From Phymorhynchus buccinoides (Eukaryota; Mollusca; Gastropoda; Neogastropoda; Raphitomidae), in contig CM065694.1 of assembly GCA_017654935.2 (NCBI GenBank), positions 2,625,876 to 2,689,875 on the forward strand: a stretch of 64,000 nt of DNA, in the 5' to 3' direction. A model generated the notes under the pieces. It worked only from the letters and a program-made list of their open reading frames with translations, had not been told where the DNA came from and searched no databases. The translations under genes were made by a program, and so were the position numbers. Position 1 is the stretch's first letter; every line of letters begins with the position of its first letter. Positions 10,203 through 23,965 of the stretch are shown piece by piece.

Positions 10203-13200
10203 TTCAAGTTCTGTCTAAATGAGGATGTTGCACTGATAGTGATCTCTAAATTCATTTAATATCCGCATGTTGGCTGGAAAAAAGAAAATTGTTGTGTGTA
10301 CTTGAAGATGGTATTGATTTCAAAAGTTCTGTCTTAATGAGGATGTTGCACGATAGTGATATACTCCAAATCATTTCATTACCATGTTCCTGAAGTGTGT
10401 GTGTTACTTGAAGATGGTCTTGATTTCAAAGTTCTGTCTAATGACGATGTTCACTGATAGTGATACTCTAAATCATTTACGATTACCATGTTGGTGAAGT
10501 GTGTGTGTGTACTTGAAGATGGTAGGATTTCAAAGTTCTGTCTAATAGATTGATGTTCACGTGATAGTGATACTCTAAAATCATGTTAATTACCAATGTT
10601 GGCTGAGTGTGTGTGTGTACTTGATGGTTAGAGATTTCAAAGTATCTAGTTCTAATGACAATGTTCGACTGGTGTAGTGATACTCTGAATCATTTAATTA
10701 CCGATGTTGCGCTGGAAGTGTGTGTGTGTGACTTGAAGATGGTAGATTTCTAAAGTTCTGTCTAATGACGATGTTCACTGATAGTGATCCCTAAATCATT
10801 TAATTACCATGTTGCTGAAGTGTGTGTGTGTACCTTGAATGATGGTAGGATTTCATAAGTGTGTCTATGAGGGATGTTCATGATAGTGATAACTGCTAAA
10901 TCTTTGAATTTAGCGCATGTTGGCTGAAGACTATGTTGTGTTTAGCTTGAAGATGGGTAGGATTTCAAAGTTCTGTCTAATGACGGATGTTCACTGATAG
11001 TGATACTCTTAAATATCATTTCTCAATTAACCATGTTGCTGAGTGTGTGTTGGGTGTACTTGTAAGATGTGTGTAGGATTTTCAATAGTTCTGTCATAAT
11101 GATCGGGGATGTTCACTGATTAGTGATACTCTACAATCATTTTAATTCCCATGTTGCTGAAGTGTGTATGTGTACTTGAAGATGGTAAGGGATTTCAAAG
11201 TTTCTGTCTAATGACCGATGTTCACTGAATGGTGATACTCTAATCATTTCATTACCATGTTGCTGAAGTGTGTATGTGTAGCTTGAAGATGGTAGGATTT
11301 TCAAAGTTCTGTCTAATGACAATGTTCACTGATAGTGGATTTATTTCTCTAAACTCATTTAATTACCATGTTGCTGACAAGTGTGTGTGTGTACTTGAAT
11401 TAAGAATGGTAGGATTTCAAAGTTCTGTGCTAGATGGAGCTGGTTCACTGATAGTGATTACTCAAAAAAAGCTCTAAATCATTTAATTACGCATGTTGCT
11501 GAGTGTGTGTGTGTACTTGAGATGGTAGGTATTTCAAAGTTCTTGTCTGACATGCCGCATGTTTCACTGATAGTGATACTGCTAAATGCATTTAACTTAC
11601 GCATGTTGCTGAAGTGTGTGTTTACTTGAAGATGGTTATATTTCAAAGTCTGTCTTAATGAGGATGGTTCACTGATAGGATACTCTAGAATCATTTAATT
11701 ACCCCATTGTTGCTGGAGTGTGTAGTGTGTACTTGAACGATGGTAGGAGATTTCAAAGTTCTGTCTAATGACGATTGTTCACTGATGAAGTGATACTCTA
11801 AATCATTTAATTAGCCATTTTGCTTAAGTGTTTGTGTGTACGCTTGAAAATGGTAGGATTTCAAGTTCTGTTCTAATGAGGATGTTCACTGATAGTGATA
11901 GGCTCTAAATCATTTAATTACCATGTTGCTGAAGTGTGTGTGTGTACTGTGATGGTAGGATTTCAAATGTTTCTGTCTAATTACGATGTTCACTGATAGT
12001 GATACTTCTAGAATCCATATTAATTACCGATGTTGGCTGAAGTGTGTGTGTTACTTGAGATGGTAGGATTTCAAAGTTTCTGTCTAATTGACTGGAAGTT
12101 CACTGATAGTGATACTCTTAATCATATTAATTACGCGATGTTGCTGAAGTGTGTGGTGTGTAGCTTGAAAGTATGTGTAAGGCATTTCAAAGTTCTGTCT
12201 AATGAGCGATTTCAGCGTGATGAGTGATAGCTCTAATCATTTAATTACCATGTTGGGGCTGGGGGGAAGTGTGTGTGTACTTGAAGATGGTTAGGGATTT
12301 CGAAAGTTCTGTCTAATGACGATGTTCAGTCTGATCGTGATACTTCTAAATCAATATAATTACGCATGTTGCTTGAAAGTGCGTGTGTTGTACTTTGAAG
12401 GATGTAGGGATTTCAAAGTTGCTGTCTAATGACGATGGTTGCACTGATAGTGCATAGCTCTAAATCATTTAATTACCCATGTTTGGCTGGAAGTGTGTGT
12501 TGTGTACTTGTAGTATGGTAGGATTTCAAATTACTAGTCTAATGAGGATGTTCACTGATAGTGATATCATCTAATCATTTAATTACCATGTTGCTGTAAG
12601 TGTGTGTGTAGCTTTGAAGATGGTAGGATTTCAAAAGTTCGTCTAGTGATCGATGTTCGATGCATGATAGGGATACTCTAAATCTATTTTAATTACCATG
12701 TTGCTGAATTTTGTGTGTGTGTGTACTTGACGGTATGGTGAGATTTCAAATCGTTCTGTCTAATGACGATGTGTCAGCTGATAGTGATTACTCTAGAACT
12801 GCATTTAATTACGCTGTTGCTGAAATGTGTGTATGTGTACTTGCAGTATGGTAGGATTTCAAAGTTCTGTCTAATGACAGATGTTCAATGTATAGTGATA
12901 TCTCTAAATCATCTTCATTAGCCATGTTTCTGAAGGTGTGTGTGTGTACTTGAAGATGGTAGGATTCAAAGTTCGTGTCGTAATGAGCGATGTTCACATG
13001 ATATGTGATGACTGCTAAATCATTTAATTAGCCATGATGCTGAGTGTGTGTGTGTACTTGACTGATGGTAGGATTTCAAATGTTCTGTCTAATGACGATG
13101 TTCACTGATGAGTGATACTCTAAATCTTTAATTAGCCATGTTGCTTAAGTGTGTGTTGTGTATCTGAAGTATTGGTTAGGATTTCAAAGTTCTGTCTAAT

Positions 13201-16200
13201 GACCGATGTTCACTGATGGTGATTACTCTTAAATGCGTTATTCAGAATCTACGCCATGTATGCTGAATGTGTGTGTGTACTTGAAGATGGTAGAAGATTT
13301 CAAAGTTCTGTCTAATGAGGATGTTCACTGATAGTGAGTCACTCTAAATCATTTAAGTTACCATGTTGCTGAAGTGTGGGTAGTACTTGAATGATGGGTT
13401 AGGCCATTTCAAAGTGCTGTTCTAATGACGAGTTCACTGATAGTGTATACTCTAAATCATTTATATTATCCATGTTGGGTTGTCTGAATGTGTGTGTGTG
13501 TACTTGAAAATGGTAGGATTTCAAATGTTCTGTCTAATGAGGATGTTCACTGATAGTGATACTCTAAATCATTTATATTAAGGGCCAGTTGCTGGAAGTG
13601 TGTGTGTGTACTTGATGGTAGGATTTCAAAGTTCTGTCTAAATGACGGATGTACACTGATATGATCTCAAAAAAAAGAAATCATTTAATTCATGCCATTG
13701 TTGGCTGAAGTGTGTGTGTGTACTTGAAGATGGTGAGGATTTCAAAGTTCTGTCTTAATGACGATGTTCACTGATAGTGATACTCTAAATCATTGTAATT
13801 ACCATGTTGCGTGAAGTGTGTGTGTGTACTTGCAGATGGTAGGGGGGGGATTTCAAAGTTCTGTCTAATGAGGATGTTCACTGATAGTGATAACTGCCTA
13901 AATCAGTGTAATTTAGGCGCATGTTGCTGAAGTGTGTGTGTAGCTTGACGATGGTAGGATTTCAAAGTTCTTGTCTAAATTGACATTGTTCACTGATAGT
14001 GATCGCTCTAAATCATTTATTAGGGCCATTTGCTGAAGTGTGTGTGTGTACTTGAAGAGATGTAGGGATTTCAAGTTCTTCTAATGGACGAGATGTTCAT
14101 CTGATAGTGATACTGCTAAATCATTTAGATTACCAATGTTGCTTCAGTGTGTATGTGTACTTGCAGGGTAGGATTCAAAGTTCTGTCTAATGACAGAGTT
14201 CACTTATAGTGATACTCTAAATCATTTCATTACCCTGGTTGTAGAAGTGTGTGGTGTGTTACTTGAAGATGGTATGGAATTTCAAAGTTCTGTCTAATCC
14301 GATGTGCCTGTATTTTATACTCCTTAAATCATTTAATTACTCATGTTCGCTGGGAAGTGTGTGTGTAGTACTTTGAAAGATGGTATGGATTTCAAAGTTC
14401 TGTCTACAATGGACGATGTTCACTTGATCGTGATACTCTTAAATCATTTTTATGCCAGTTGCTGAAGATGTGGGGTGTGTGTAGCTTTGAAGGTATGGTA
14501 GGATTTCTACAAGGGGGGGGCAAGTTCTGGTCTAATGACGATGTTCATTACTGATATGTGTACTCTAATCATTTCTTATCCATGTTGCTGAAGTGTGTGT
14601 GTACTTGTAATGATGGTATGTATTTCAAAGTTCTGTCTAATGACGAGGTCACTGATAGGTGGATACTCTAAATCATATTAATTAGCGCATGTTGCGGGAA
14701 GTGTGTGTGTACTTGAAGATGGTAGGATTTCAAAGGTTCTGTCTAATGACGATGTTCACGGTGATTAGTGATACTCTAAATCATATTAATTAGCCATGTT
14801 CTGCTGAAGGTGTTGTGTTTACTATTGAATAAAGATGGTAGGGTAGTTCTTAAAGTTCTGTCTAATGAAGGGATCTTCACGTGTATAGTGATACTCTAAA
14901 TCTTTCATTACCGAATGTTTGCTGTAAGTGTGTGTGTAGCTTGAAGATGGTTAGGATGATCAAAGTTCTGTCTAATTAACGATGTTCACAATTTGATAGT
15001 GTATACACTTGCTAAATCATTTCATTGACGTGCATTTTCTGTAAGTGTTGTGTGGTAGCTTGGAAGATGTTAGGATTTCAAAGTTGGCTGTTCTAATGAA
15101 TGTTCACTGATAGTGAGTTAGCTCTAAATCATATTTCATTACTCATGTTGGCTGAAGTGGTGTGTGTGTACTTTGAAGATGGTAGGATTTCAAAGTTGCT
15201 GTCTAATGACGCTGTTCACATGATATTGATACTCTAGAATCATTTCATTCCATGTTGCTGAAGTGTGTGTGTGTAGCTTGTAAGATGGTAGGAATTTCAA
15301 AGTTCTGTCTAGATGACTATGTTCAGCTGATAGTGATATCTCTAAAATCATTTCATTATGCGCAATGTTGCTGAATGTGTGTGTGTACGAAGATGGTAGG
15401 ATTTCAAAGTTCTGTCTAATAATCGAGCATGTTCGCACTGATAGTTATTCGTCTAAATCATTTAATTACCAATGTTGCTGAAGTGTGTGTTTGTCCTTGA
15501 AATGGTAGGATTCAAAGTTCTGTTCTAATTACGATGTTCACTGATAGTGGATACTCTTAAATCTTTCATTAGCCATGTTGCTGAATGTGTGTGTGTGTAT
15601 CTTGAATGATGGTTAGGATTTCAAGTTCTGTCTAATTGTACGATGTTCACTGATAGTGATAGCTCTAAATCATTTCTATTACCCATGTTGCTGAAGTGTG
15701 TGTGTGTACTTGAAGATGGTAGGATTTCGTTGCCATAGTCTGTCTAATGACGATGTTCACTGATAGTGATAAACTCTAATGCATATTAATTAGCCATGTT
15801 GGCTGGAAGTGTGTTTGTGTACTTGCAAGGATGGTCTAGGATTTCAAATGTTCTGTCTAATGAGTATGTTCTTACTGATACTCTAAATCAATTTCTATAC
15901 CATGTTACTGAAGTGTGTGTGTGTACTTGATAAGATGGTATTGCTTTGGCAAAGTTCTGTCTAATGTACGATGTTCCTATAGTGATTACTCTAAATCATT
16001 TCATTACTCATCGTTGACTGAAGTGTGTGTGTGTACTTGGAAGGATGATGAGGATTTCAAAGTTCTGTCTAATGACTCTGTTCATCTATAGTGATTATTC
16101 TCTAAATCATTTAATTACCAATGGTTGGTCTGAAGTGTGTGTGTGTACTTGAAGATGGTAGAGATTTCAAAAAAGTTCTGTCTATATGACGATGTTCTAG

Positions 16201-17146
16201 CATGATAGTGGATACTCTAATCATTTAATTACGCATGTTGCTGAAGTTGTGTGTGTACTTGAAGATGGTAGGATTTCAAAGTTCTGTCTAATTGACGTAT
16301 GTTCACTGATTATGATAACTCTAAATCATTTAAATTACCATGTTTGCTGGAAGTGTGTGTGTAGTGCTTGAGTATGGTAGGATTCAAAGGTTCTGTCTAA
16401 TAGGATGTTCAGCTGATTAGTGATACTCTAAATCCATTTAATTACGCATGTTGCTGTAAGTGTGTGTGTGTAGGCTCTGAAGATGGTAGGATTTCAAAGT
16501 TGCTGTCTAATGACTGATGTTCTCTCAGCTGATAGTGATAGCTACTAATCATTTAATTACGGCGATGTTGCTGAAGTGTGTGTGTGTACTTGAAAATTGG
16601 TAGGATTTCAGAAGTTCTGTCTAATGAGGATGTTCAAGTGATAGTGATAGCTCTAAAATCATTTAATTACCATGTTGCTGTAAGTGTGTGTGTGTAGTCT
16701 GAAAATGTAGGATTTCGAAAGTTCTGTCTAATGAAGGATGGGTTCACTGATATTGATACTCTAAATACTCTAGCAATCAGTGTTAATTACGGCGGATGTG
16801 GCTGAATTGTGTGTTGTGATATTGAAAATGGTAAGGATTTCAAAGGTTCTGTCTAATGAGGATGTTCTACTGATATGATGACTCTAAATCATTTAATTAC
16901 CATGTTGCTGAGTGTGTGTGTGTACTTGAAGATGTAGGATTTCAAGTTTCTGTCAAATGAGGATGTTCACGCTTGATACTGCTAATCATTTCATATACCA
17001 AATGTTGGCTGAAGTGTGTGTGTACTTGAAGATGGTAGGTGATTTCAATAGTTCTGTTTAATGAGGATGTTCTTAGCTGATATCTCTAAATCATTTAATT
17101 ACCATAGGTTTCTGAATTGTGTGTGTGTAGTTAAATGGTAGGATTT
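10203..17146 (+). repeat. Satellite-like array of a 102-bp unit, about 67 copies
   Basis: The unit contains, in order, ACTTGAAGATGGTAGGATTT, CAAAGTTCTGTCTAATGA, TGTTCACTGATAGTGATACT, AATCATTTAATTACCATG and TTGCTGAAGTGTGTGTGT. All copies run head to tail in one orientation over about 6.9 kb. Copies differ mostly by single inserted bases, often an extra G or T, which looks more like raw long-read error than ordinary divergence. Frames of about 60-80 codons inside the array are by-products of the repeat. Confidence 0.93.
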
Positions 17147-17711
17147 TAGAGTTGGCATTTTGCTTTTTCGTAGCGATTACCTGTGTTTTTGTGGGGGGGG
17201 GGGGGGTTAGCTGAGAGACTCACACACAGTACTTAGAGCGTCGCAACAACTGCTCCTTTAATCGCTCAGTGGCTTTTGATGGAATAGTGGGGGAGTCCAA
17301 GGTAACTGTCTATGTTGTTGTGTTAGCCAAAGCGGGCGAAAACGTCAACGGACCCAACACCAACAAAAAGTATTAAAAATGTTTGAAGAGGGTGTTGGAC
17401 GTTTCATAAGTTGCAAAGAGAAAGCCAGCTGAGAAAAGATGGGATTTAGCTTATTTGGGGGGTTATTATATGCATACTGCAGACGCTGTTTTCCTTATGG
17501 ATTTGTCAGTAATTATTAGGGCGTTTTGTGATACCTCCGATTACGCCTGTTACGGTCAGACTAGCAAAACATTCCGGGCATGTTCCCCCGCTGAACAAGT
17601 GCGTAATGAAACACTAGAGAAAAAAGAAATCAGAAGTTTACAGGCGTGCGAGTGTTTGAAGCCGGCTTCATTCAGGCACTGTCGTGCAAGCTATCAACGC
17701 TACTCTCTAAG
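17147..17711. other. Stretch right of the satellite, no firm gene
   Basis: It contains a poly-G run at 17191-17206 and becomes richer in CpG to the right. An open plus-strand frame from 17455 to 17724 has no recognisable motif. Confidence 0.5.
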
Positions 17712-17890
17712 TGATGTCCCTTGAATCGTTACTTCCGGCTCATTTCTCGTCATACTCTGCCATACTCGCTCCTGGTAGATCCGGGAACCCTCGTCCAGAT
17801 TCTTGTCACGCATCTCCCGGAATTTCACAGTGAACAGCTTCGGCCGGATTTCAAAATTTCGCAGCTTAATGAGCGTCTTAGAAACGAGTT
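17712..17890. other. CpG-rich segment open on both strands, possible exon
   Basis: On the minus strand an open frame of about 60 codons (17889 down to 17712) is rich in charged residues and includes EIRPKLFTVKFREMRDK. On the plus strand a 59-codon frame over the same bases includes PEFHSEQLRPDFKISQLNE. Either could be a piece of a host gene; matching open frames on opposite strands can arise by chance in GC-rich codons. No family was recognised and splice signals are weak. Inserted-base errors in this part of the window may hide the true frame. Confidence 0.3.
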
Positions 17891-18089
17891 ATGAACACCG
17901 GCGAGAAACGCAGAAACTGGGTTTTCAGGAAGCTTTGGCGAGGGCGAGAGTTCGTACGTGTCGCATAGTCGGAACGGGGCTACTTCCTCCTGTAAAAAAA
18001 AAAGAAACAATCCTTTGTTGGCGAGTCTTTAGGCCTGTTCTCACTGCCGCCTTGGATTGAAGTACTTCTCTACACCAGCATGATTCGCG

Positions 18090-19040
18090 AATGTAAGAAA
18101 GTTTTCTCATGCTTCAGGGGCGGCAGCCCTCTGACCCGTTTCCGCTCTCAGCCCTACTCCCCCGCAAAGCACCCGCGCCCATATCCCCCCCCCCAAAAAA
18201 ACAACTCAACCCAAGCGGCTGCTGGGAGTGGGGGGGAAAAATACTTGTCCCTCGCTCCGCAAACTCCACCCCTCTCTCCAGGATTTTGTTTGGGAAATGA
18301 GTTGGCAGCTTGTTTCTCTTCGTGTTACACTAGTCCATGGTGGCCATTGTGTAGGTGTGGCTCGGCAATTATGTATGAAAAAACAATGGTACTATAGTAA
18401 GTGGTCTGATTGTGTGATATATGAATGCAGAATTACAGTTATTGGGTGCTACTCTTCATTTTTACTGATTTCAGTATTTTTTATTTACCTTTAGTAAACT
18501 GATCTTCAGTTGTGTTTTTTGAATTCAATTAAAACAAAAAAATGACGCACGAAGTGATTTTGGGAAGGGGGGCGTTTTGAACTTAGTGTAGTTGTTCTAG
18601 AACTTGGAAGTTTACAGAAAAGGCATTGTAAATAATTTTAACCAAGGCTTATCAATATCAGCTGTGCTCTGTCCTATCATCTTTAACTGTCTGTCTGTCT
18701 CGTTATATCTCTCTCTTAAGTTATTCTCTTCTGCCGCAGTATCGTTCCGACGAAGGGGGAGATCCTCTGCCTCTGTAGCCTTTTCGCCTGCTGGGGCCCC
18801 CCCGCAATGGGTCCGCTGACGGTCCGCAAGCATTTCAGGTTTTTTTCATTTGGGGGGATTGCATCCTATGCAGTTATACAGGGCTATCACAGCCAATTTC
18901 AGTGCTGCTAATAATCCAATAGGCTTAGGCTTTTTTAATGGTTAATATTACTACTTCTTATTAATATTGCTTGTTATGCATTATGTTATGACATGTACTT
19001 CGTTCATCATTAAATTTTGTTGGAAAAAGGTGTTTGTGTT
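18090..19040. other. Unassigned sequence
   Basis: It includes a C-rich patch (18115-18200) and a minus-strand open frame at 18612-18833 that is hydrophilic but matches nothing known. No supported gene. Confidence 0.4.
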
Positions 19041-19044
19041 CCAT

Positions 19045-19737
19045 TTTCAAGTATTTTGTATAAACTATGTCTTCTGACTCTTAGGATTGTATGTGTGGCA
19101 ATGGCGTACGCCTGTTGTTGTGTTTTGTAACAGCCATGTCTGTCTGAATGCTTAGTATTGTGGTGCATGTGTACCCTGGCGTTGTGGTGTTTGCATTTTT
19201 AAACCATGTCTGTCTGAAGCTTAGATTGTTATGTGTCAATGGTTACCGCTGTTGTGTTGCATTATGTAAACTATGTGCTGTCTGAATCTTAGATTGATGG
19301 GTGCCATGTGTACGGCTCTGCTGTTGTTGTGTTGCATTTGTAAACTTAGTGTCTGTTCTGAATCTTAGTATGATGGTGGCAATGTGTACGGTCCTCTTGT
19401 GTTGCTATTTTGTAAACCATGTCTTCTGAATCTTAGATTGAGGTGCAATGGGTGTACCCTCTGTTGTGTTTTGTTTAAACTGCATGTCTGTCTGATATCT
19501 TAGATTGATGGTGCAGTCATTCAGTTACCCTGTTGTTGTGTTTTGTAAACGCATGTCCTGTTCTGAATCTTAGATTGATGGTGAATGCGTAGCGCCTGTT
19601 GTTGTGTTTTGTAAACCATGGTCTGTCTGATCTTAGAGTGATGGTGTCAATGCGTTACCCTGTTGCATTTTGGAAACCATGTCTTCTGAATCTTAGATTG
19701 ATGGTGCAATGCGTACCCTGGCTGTTGTGTTTTGCAT
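19045..19737 (+). repeat. Tandem array, about 61-bp unit, about 11 copies
   Basis: Each unit contains CCATGTCTGTCTGAATCTTA, GATTGATGGTGCAATG and ACCCTGTTGTTGTGTTTTG. The array stops at a T-rich acceptor directly before the exon-like segment at 19747, so it would fill the end of that intron. Copies carry frequent one-base insertions. Confidence 0.88.
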
Positions 19738-19746
19738 TTTTTTCAG

Positions 19747-19863
19747 GCTATGGACATGTCCAGCATTTATTCAGGCCGCTATGGGCATAAGTATTTGAAC
19801 GAAAAAGCTGTGTCCTCGCAGACACTAGGTAGGGCTTATGACTTCTGCAAAGTGAACAGAAGG
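19747..19863 (+). CDS. Putative internal exon of an unidentified host gene
   Basis: A T-rich tract ending TTTTTTTCAG stands immediately before 19747, and a consensus donor, AGG|GTGAGT, follows 19863. The 117 bases between them are open in the frame beginning GCT ATG GAC, giving 39 codons that include SIYSGRYGHKYLNEK near the start and LGRAYDFCKVNRR at the end. It would be phase 0 at both ends if this frame is right. The protein family was not recognised. No partner exon could be joined to it with confidence because flanking sequence is noisy and repeat-rich. Confidence 0.45.
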
Positions 19864-21224
19864 GTGAGTTTAGGGATTATCTTTTAGGGCTTAGCTAAGC
19901 TTTTTGGGGGCAGTGGGTGGATCCTCCATGCAGGGAGACTGGGTGTACCCTGTCTCTCTTGCCCCAGATCTCTCAGCGGCATCAGATTGTCAGAGGGATT
20001 AAGGAATTTCTACAGGGCTTGGGCTTCTCTTGTCAGAGGGTTTTGGCTCTTTTTATTCCATTCGATGATGTTATCTTTGTGTTAAATAGGCTATTTTAAA
20101 GTGATTTTTCACTGCACAATGTCGCATTTTGTACGGACAGGCAGTGGTTTAACCACTCATGTCATCTTAATAGTGCGATCAAATCAGAGGCCTGTTATCT
20201 GGACGGTCAGCTCTATTTTTCTTAATTTTGGGAAGTGTAATGATATAGTCCTAATGTTATAGACCTATGTCATAAACAGAGGAATTCACAATATTTGTAT
20301 AGATACTATTTTTTTTGATGCTAGCCCAGTTAAGTTTATTGGTATTTGTGGGCCTGCAAAATGGCTGGCGGCCGAAAGGGTTAACCTTTTTTGGTGTGTT
20401 GGGAACTGATTTCAGTTGTCGTCCCTCTTCAGTCTGGAATCTTTAATGGCCCTTTTAACCGCGGTTTTCAGTGTAGGATTGGATTCAGCTGTTCTGATGG
20501 CCTGTCTCTGTATCCAGTTAGCTATTTTAAAAAATAGATAAAATCTCAGCTATAAAAAATATTATTGTGTGCTTGATCAGAAGTGAGGAACTAATTTGTA
20601 AGTTTAGATCTTATGCAAGATGTGACAGTCTTTACTATATCATACTCCGGGCTTTTGTTTCAAGGTAGGATGATGGGGCTTTTAAAGACCAATGAATGCT
20701 AGAGATAGTGAGTAATTGTTCATGCTCTTTTGTGTTTACTGATTTAAAAAAAAATGTTTGTCTTAATGTAAATCTGCATGAAATCAACTTTCTATTTAAA
20801 AAAATCCGGCTTGGGAGGGTCATATGATATTATTTTTCTTTCATTGAAAAGATTTTTGGTTTCTGCTGAGAATCTGTTGTGGATTGGTGGATATGTATCC
20901 AGGGTCTTATAACTTCTGCTGGTTTTTAAAAAAAAAATAGGCTTTTTTTTTTCCAAGAGATAAGGTATCTTCTTTTTTTTGTCTGTTCTGGTTTAACTCG
21001 ATAAGGAAACAGAGACACGCCCTCAGATATTGGGGCAATCTTTGATATTTTAAGGATAGTGTGGCGCTTTATTTATTTCTTTTTTTCGAAAGGCACATAT
21101 TAAATCATTTTGCCAAGGTTTTATTATATATTGATTAATTCATCCTAGAGATAGACCATAGCGGCAAATAAGGCAAATGTTAATGTATTGCAGCTCCCTC
21201 CAGCTGTTCGGCCCTTCGCCGCCG
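19864..21224. other. Intergenic or intronic DNA, no gene seen
   Basis: AT-rich sequence with homopolymer runs (20515-20560, 20920-20980). The short plus frame at 19917-20099 has no donor or known motif. Confidence 0.5.
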
Positions 21225-22197
21225 AGCGTTTCTCAGCTTAACGAAAAGGTAATGAATGGTGGGTACCAACTTCACCCTGGTAAGGCAGGCGGAGGGAGGG
21301 CTGATCTTAACATTAGGCTCACGTGTCTTGAGCTTAACGAAAAAGGTAATGATGGTGGGGCCACAACTTCACCCTGGAACAGCGGGCAAGGGAGCTGATC
21401 TTAAACATTGGCCGCGTGTCTCTAGCTTAGACGAAAAAGGTCATGAATGTTGGGGCTCAACTCTCACCATGGAACAGGCGAGGGAGCTGAATCTTAACAT
21501 TAGCCACGTGTCTGCAGCTTAACGAAAAGGTAATGAATGGTGGGCCAACTTCACCCTGGATACGTAGCGGAAGGGATCTGATGCTTAGACATTGAGCCGC
21601 GTGTCGTCATCTTAAGCGAAAAAGGTAATGAATGTTGGTCCAACTTCGACCCGCTGGAACAGTTCGGAGGGGAGCTGTATCTTGAACGATTAGGTCCCAT
21701 GTGTCCTCAGCTGACAAAATCGAAAAAGGTAATGACTGGGTGGGCCAACTTCACCCTGGAAGAGACGAGGCGGAGGGAGCTGATCTTATACATTAGCCAC
21801 GTGTCTTCTAGCTTAACGAAAAAAAGGTGGAATGAATGGTGGGCCATCCTTGCACGGCCTGGAACATCGCGGAGGGAGTCTGATCTTGAACATTAGCCAC
21901 GTGTCTCTTGGCTTAGCGAAAAAGGTATATGAATGGTGGTGTGCCCCGCACCGGCTTCTACCCTGGTAACCTGCGGAGGGAGGCTGATCTTTAACATTAG
22001 GCGGGACACGTGTCTGCAGGCTTACGAAAAAGGGTAATGAAATGGTGGGTGCCAACCTGCACCCTTGGAAGCAGCGTAGGGAGTCTGCATCCGTAACATT
22101 AAACGCGTGTCTGCAGCTTATAGCGAAAAAGGTAATGAAATGGTGTGAGCCAACTTGCACCCTGGAACAGACGGAGGGAGCTGTATCTTAACATCAG
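21225..22197 (+). repeat. Tandem array, about 86-bp unit, about 11 copies
   Basis: Units contain CAGCTTAACGAAAAAGGTAA, TGAATGGTGGGCCAACTTCA, CCCTGGAACAGCGGAGGGAG and CTGATCTTAACATTAGCCAC. The array is head to tail, with many single-base insertions between copies. Frames crossing it are not genes. Confidence 0.88.
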
Positions 22198-23965
22198 GCC
22201 AGCTACATAGCATATAAGGTAAGTGAAAAGGCTAGTTCCTCGCGCCGTAGCAATATTTGGAAGAGTGCGCAGAAATATTTTTTTTCTATAATGCATAATT
22301 CTTAAATCTCTCATTTTTCATTGTTGTCTTTATATGGCATTTTGAATGTATCAGCTCTCTAGTAAGTCTGATTTAATAGATAAGTGTTTTAAAAGTTTTG
22401 TTAATTATAATCACAGATTTGTGCAGGGTGCTCATTTTCCGGTATGTGTCCGGAAATTGCCGGTTTTGATGTTATACTAAAAAATGTTATCATCGCGGTA
22501 TTTGTTAGAATGAGCAGAAGATAGAATGTAATCGTCGCGGTTTTTGAGTTATTTTGGACAAAAATTCTCGGGTGACATTCGTGAAACATGTGGCGATTAC
22601 CAACATGTCATGTATTGGCCGCCAGTTAGGTGGCAAAACCAATTAAATTTTTTATTTTTAAAAATTATGGAAGAGAAAAATTTTTAAGATTGAAATAATA
22701 AAAATTAATATTTTATAATTCAAAATTATGTTTCTTAGCGCACAATCTACATTTGCGGCTTTTTGGTCTTTGTCGTTGTAATTTCGAAGTATGGCGTCCA
22801 AGCCTCGAGAAGCGCTGTATTGAGTTGGCGAAAACCAACATGTAAAAAAAAGGCTAAAAGTAAACGTTGAATGGTGGCATTGAGAATTGAGTGGCCGGCA
22901 GAATGTAGTTTGTGGGGCGGACAGTATTCGGGCGATGTTGTCTATTCGGCAAAGAGTACAAGACAAAGTAGTAGAGTTTTGAAGAGTTAGGATGGTTAAA
23001 TAGGAGTATTCCCTCTCCCACCCCCCCCCTCGCCTGCTCACAAATTTGTGGGTTACTGTTAGGTCTGCTTGAAAACAAAATTTGAAACAGCCAGGCCGCG
23101 CAAAGCTGCTGACGTTAGGCTGAAAATCCGGTGGAATTATTTCTTGGTGCTAGAAAAAATTGTTCAGGTTTTCAGGAAATTGAAACTTGTCCGTTTAGAT
23201 TGGTTGTCGGTTTGGGGGAATTCCTAGTTTCAAGCAAGTTTGTGTGAGACTCCTTTGGCGGGCTAAAAGCACTCCCGGGCATTTGTATGGTCCCTTTAAA
23301 GGACAATGGCATTACCGTTGTTTAGGCTTTTAAGAATGTCAGAAATCATCTGTTGTTTCATTTGTATAGGTTAATTGTGTATGCTTTCGTAGTTAAATGT
23401 TTTCATTATTCTTTGAGGGGGGGGGGGGGGGGGGGGGGACATTGTTGCGAAGCATATACCAGTTTTACAAGTGGCAGTTAGATGGGCTGGCTAGTGGATT
23501 TGATGTAAGTATTTTTTTTTTTTTTTTTTCTTAGGAAAATGTGACTCTATAATATAAAGTTAATGTTCGTATAGAAGCAGTGGAATTGTGTTAAAGTTAT
23601 TCGTTGCAGAACTATGTATGTGGTCAATGCTTGGAAATTTAAGTGGGGCCTTTAAAAATAAAATATAAAAACATCCTATAAATTTAATTTGCATAGTTTT
23701 ACACATTGATAATCAATGCTATTGTGCTTAGCTCAAGGATTACATTACAAAATCTTTTGGCTTCTGTCCTTTCGTTGATGAGTCGCAGGCGCATATATGT
23801 ATATTATACTGACAAGGGCGCGCTTACAGGTGGGGGCATAGCTGTTGCTAATGCTTCGTCCTCCCATCATAATGTCTTAAATGTTCTGCTGATGCCCATT
23901 GCATCTTTTTTGTGGCCTTTAAGTATTAAACACTTGAATAACATATTTCTCAGTACTATGAGTGT
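22198..23965. other. Non-coding stretch with poly-G and poly-T runs
   Basis: Notable runs are poly-G at 23416-23438 and poly-T at 23512-23530. Some 10-20-bp inverted blocks occur near 22440-22580 but no element could be delimited. No gene was seen. Confidence 0.5.

Noticed and set aside
12030..15438. Frames of 60-82 codons inside the 102-bp array
   Set aside because: They are built from the repeat unit and base errors; each copy gives a different product.
17825..18010. LCDTY in a minus frame as a possible myotubularin-type motif
   Set aside because: Only five residues agree and the rest of the frame does not follow that family.
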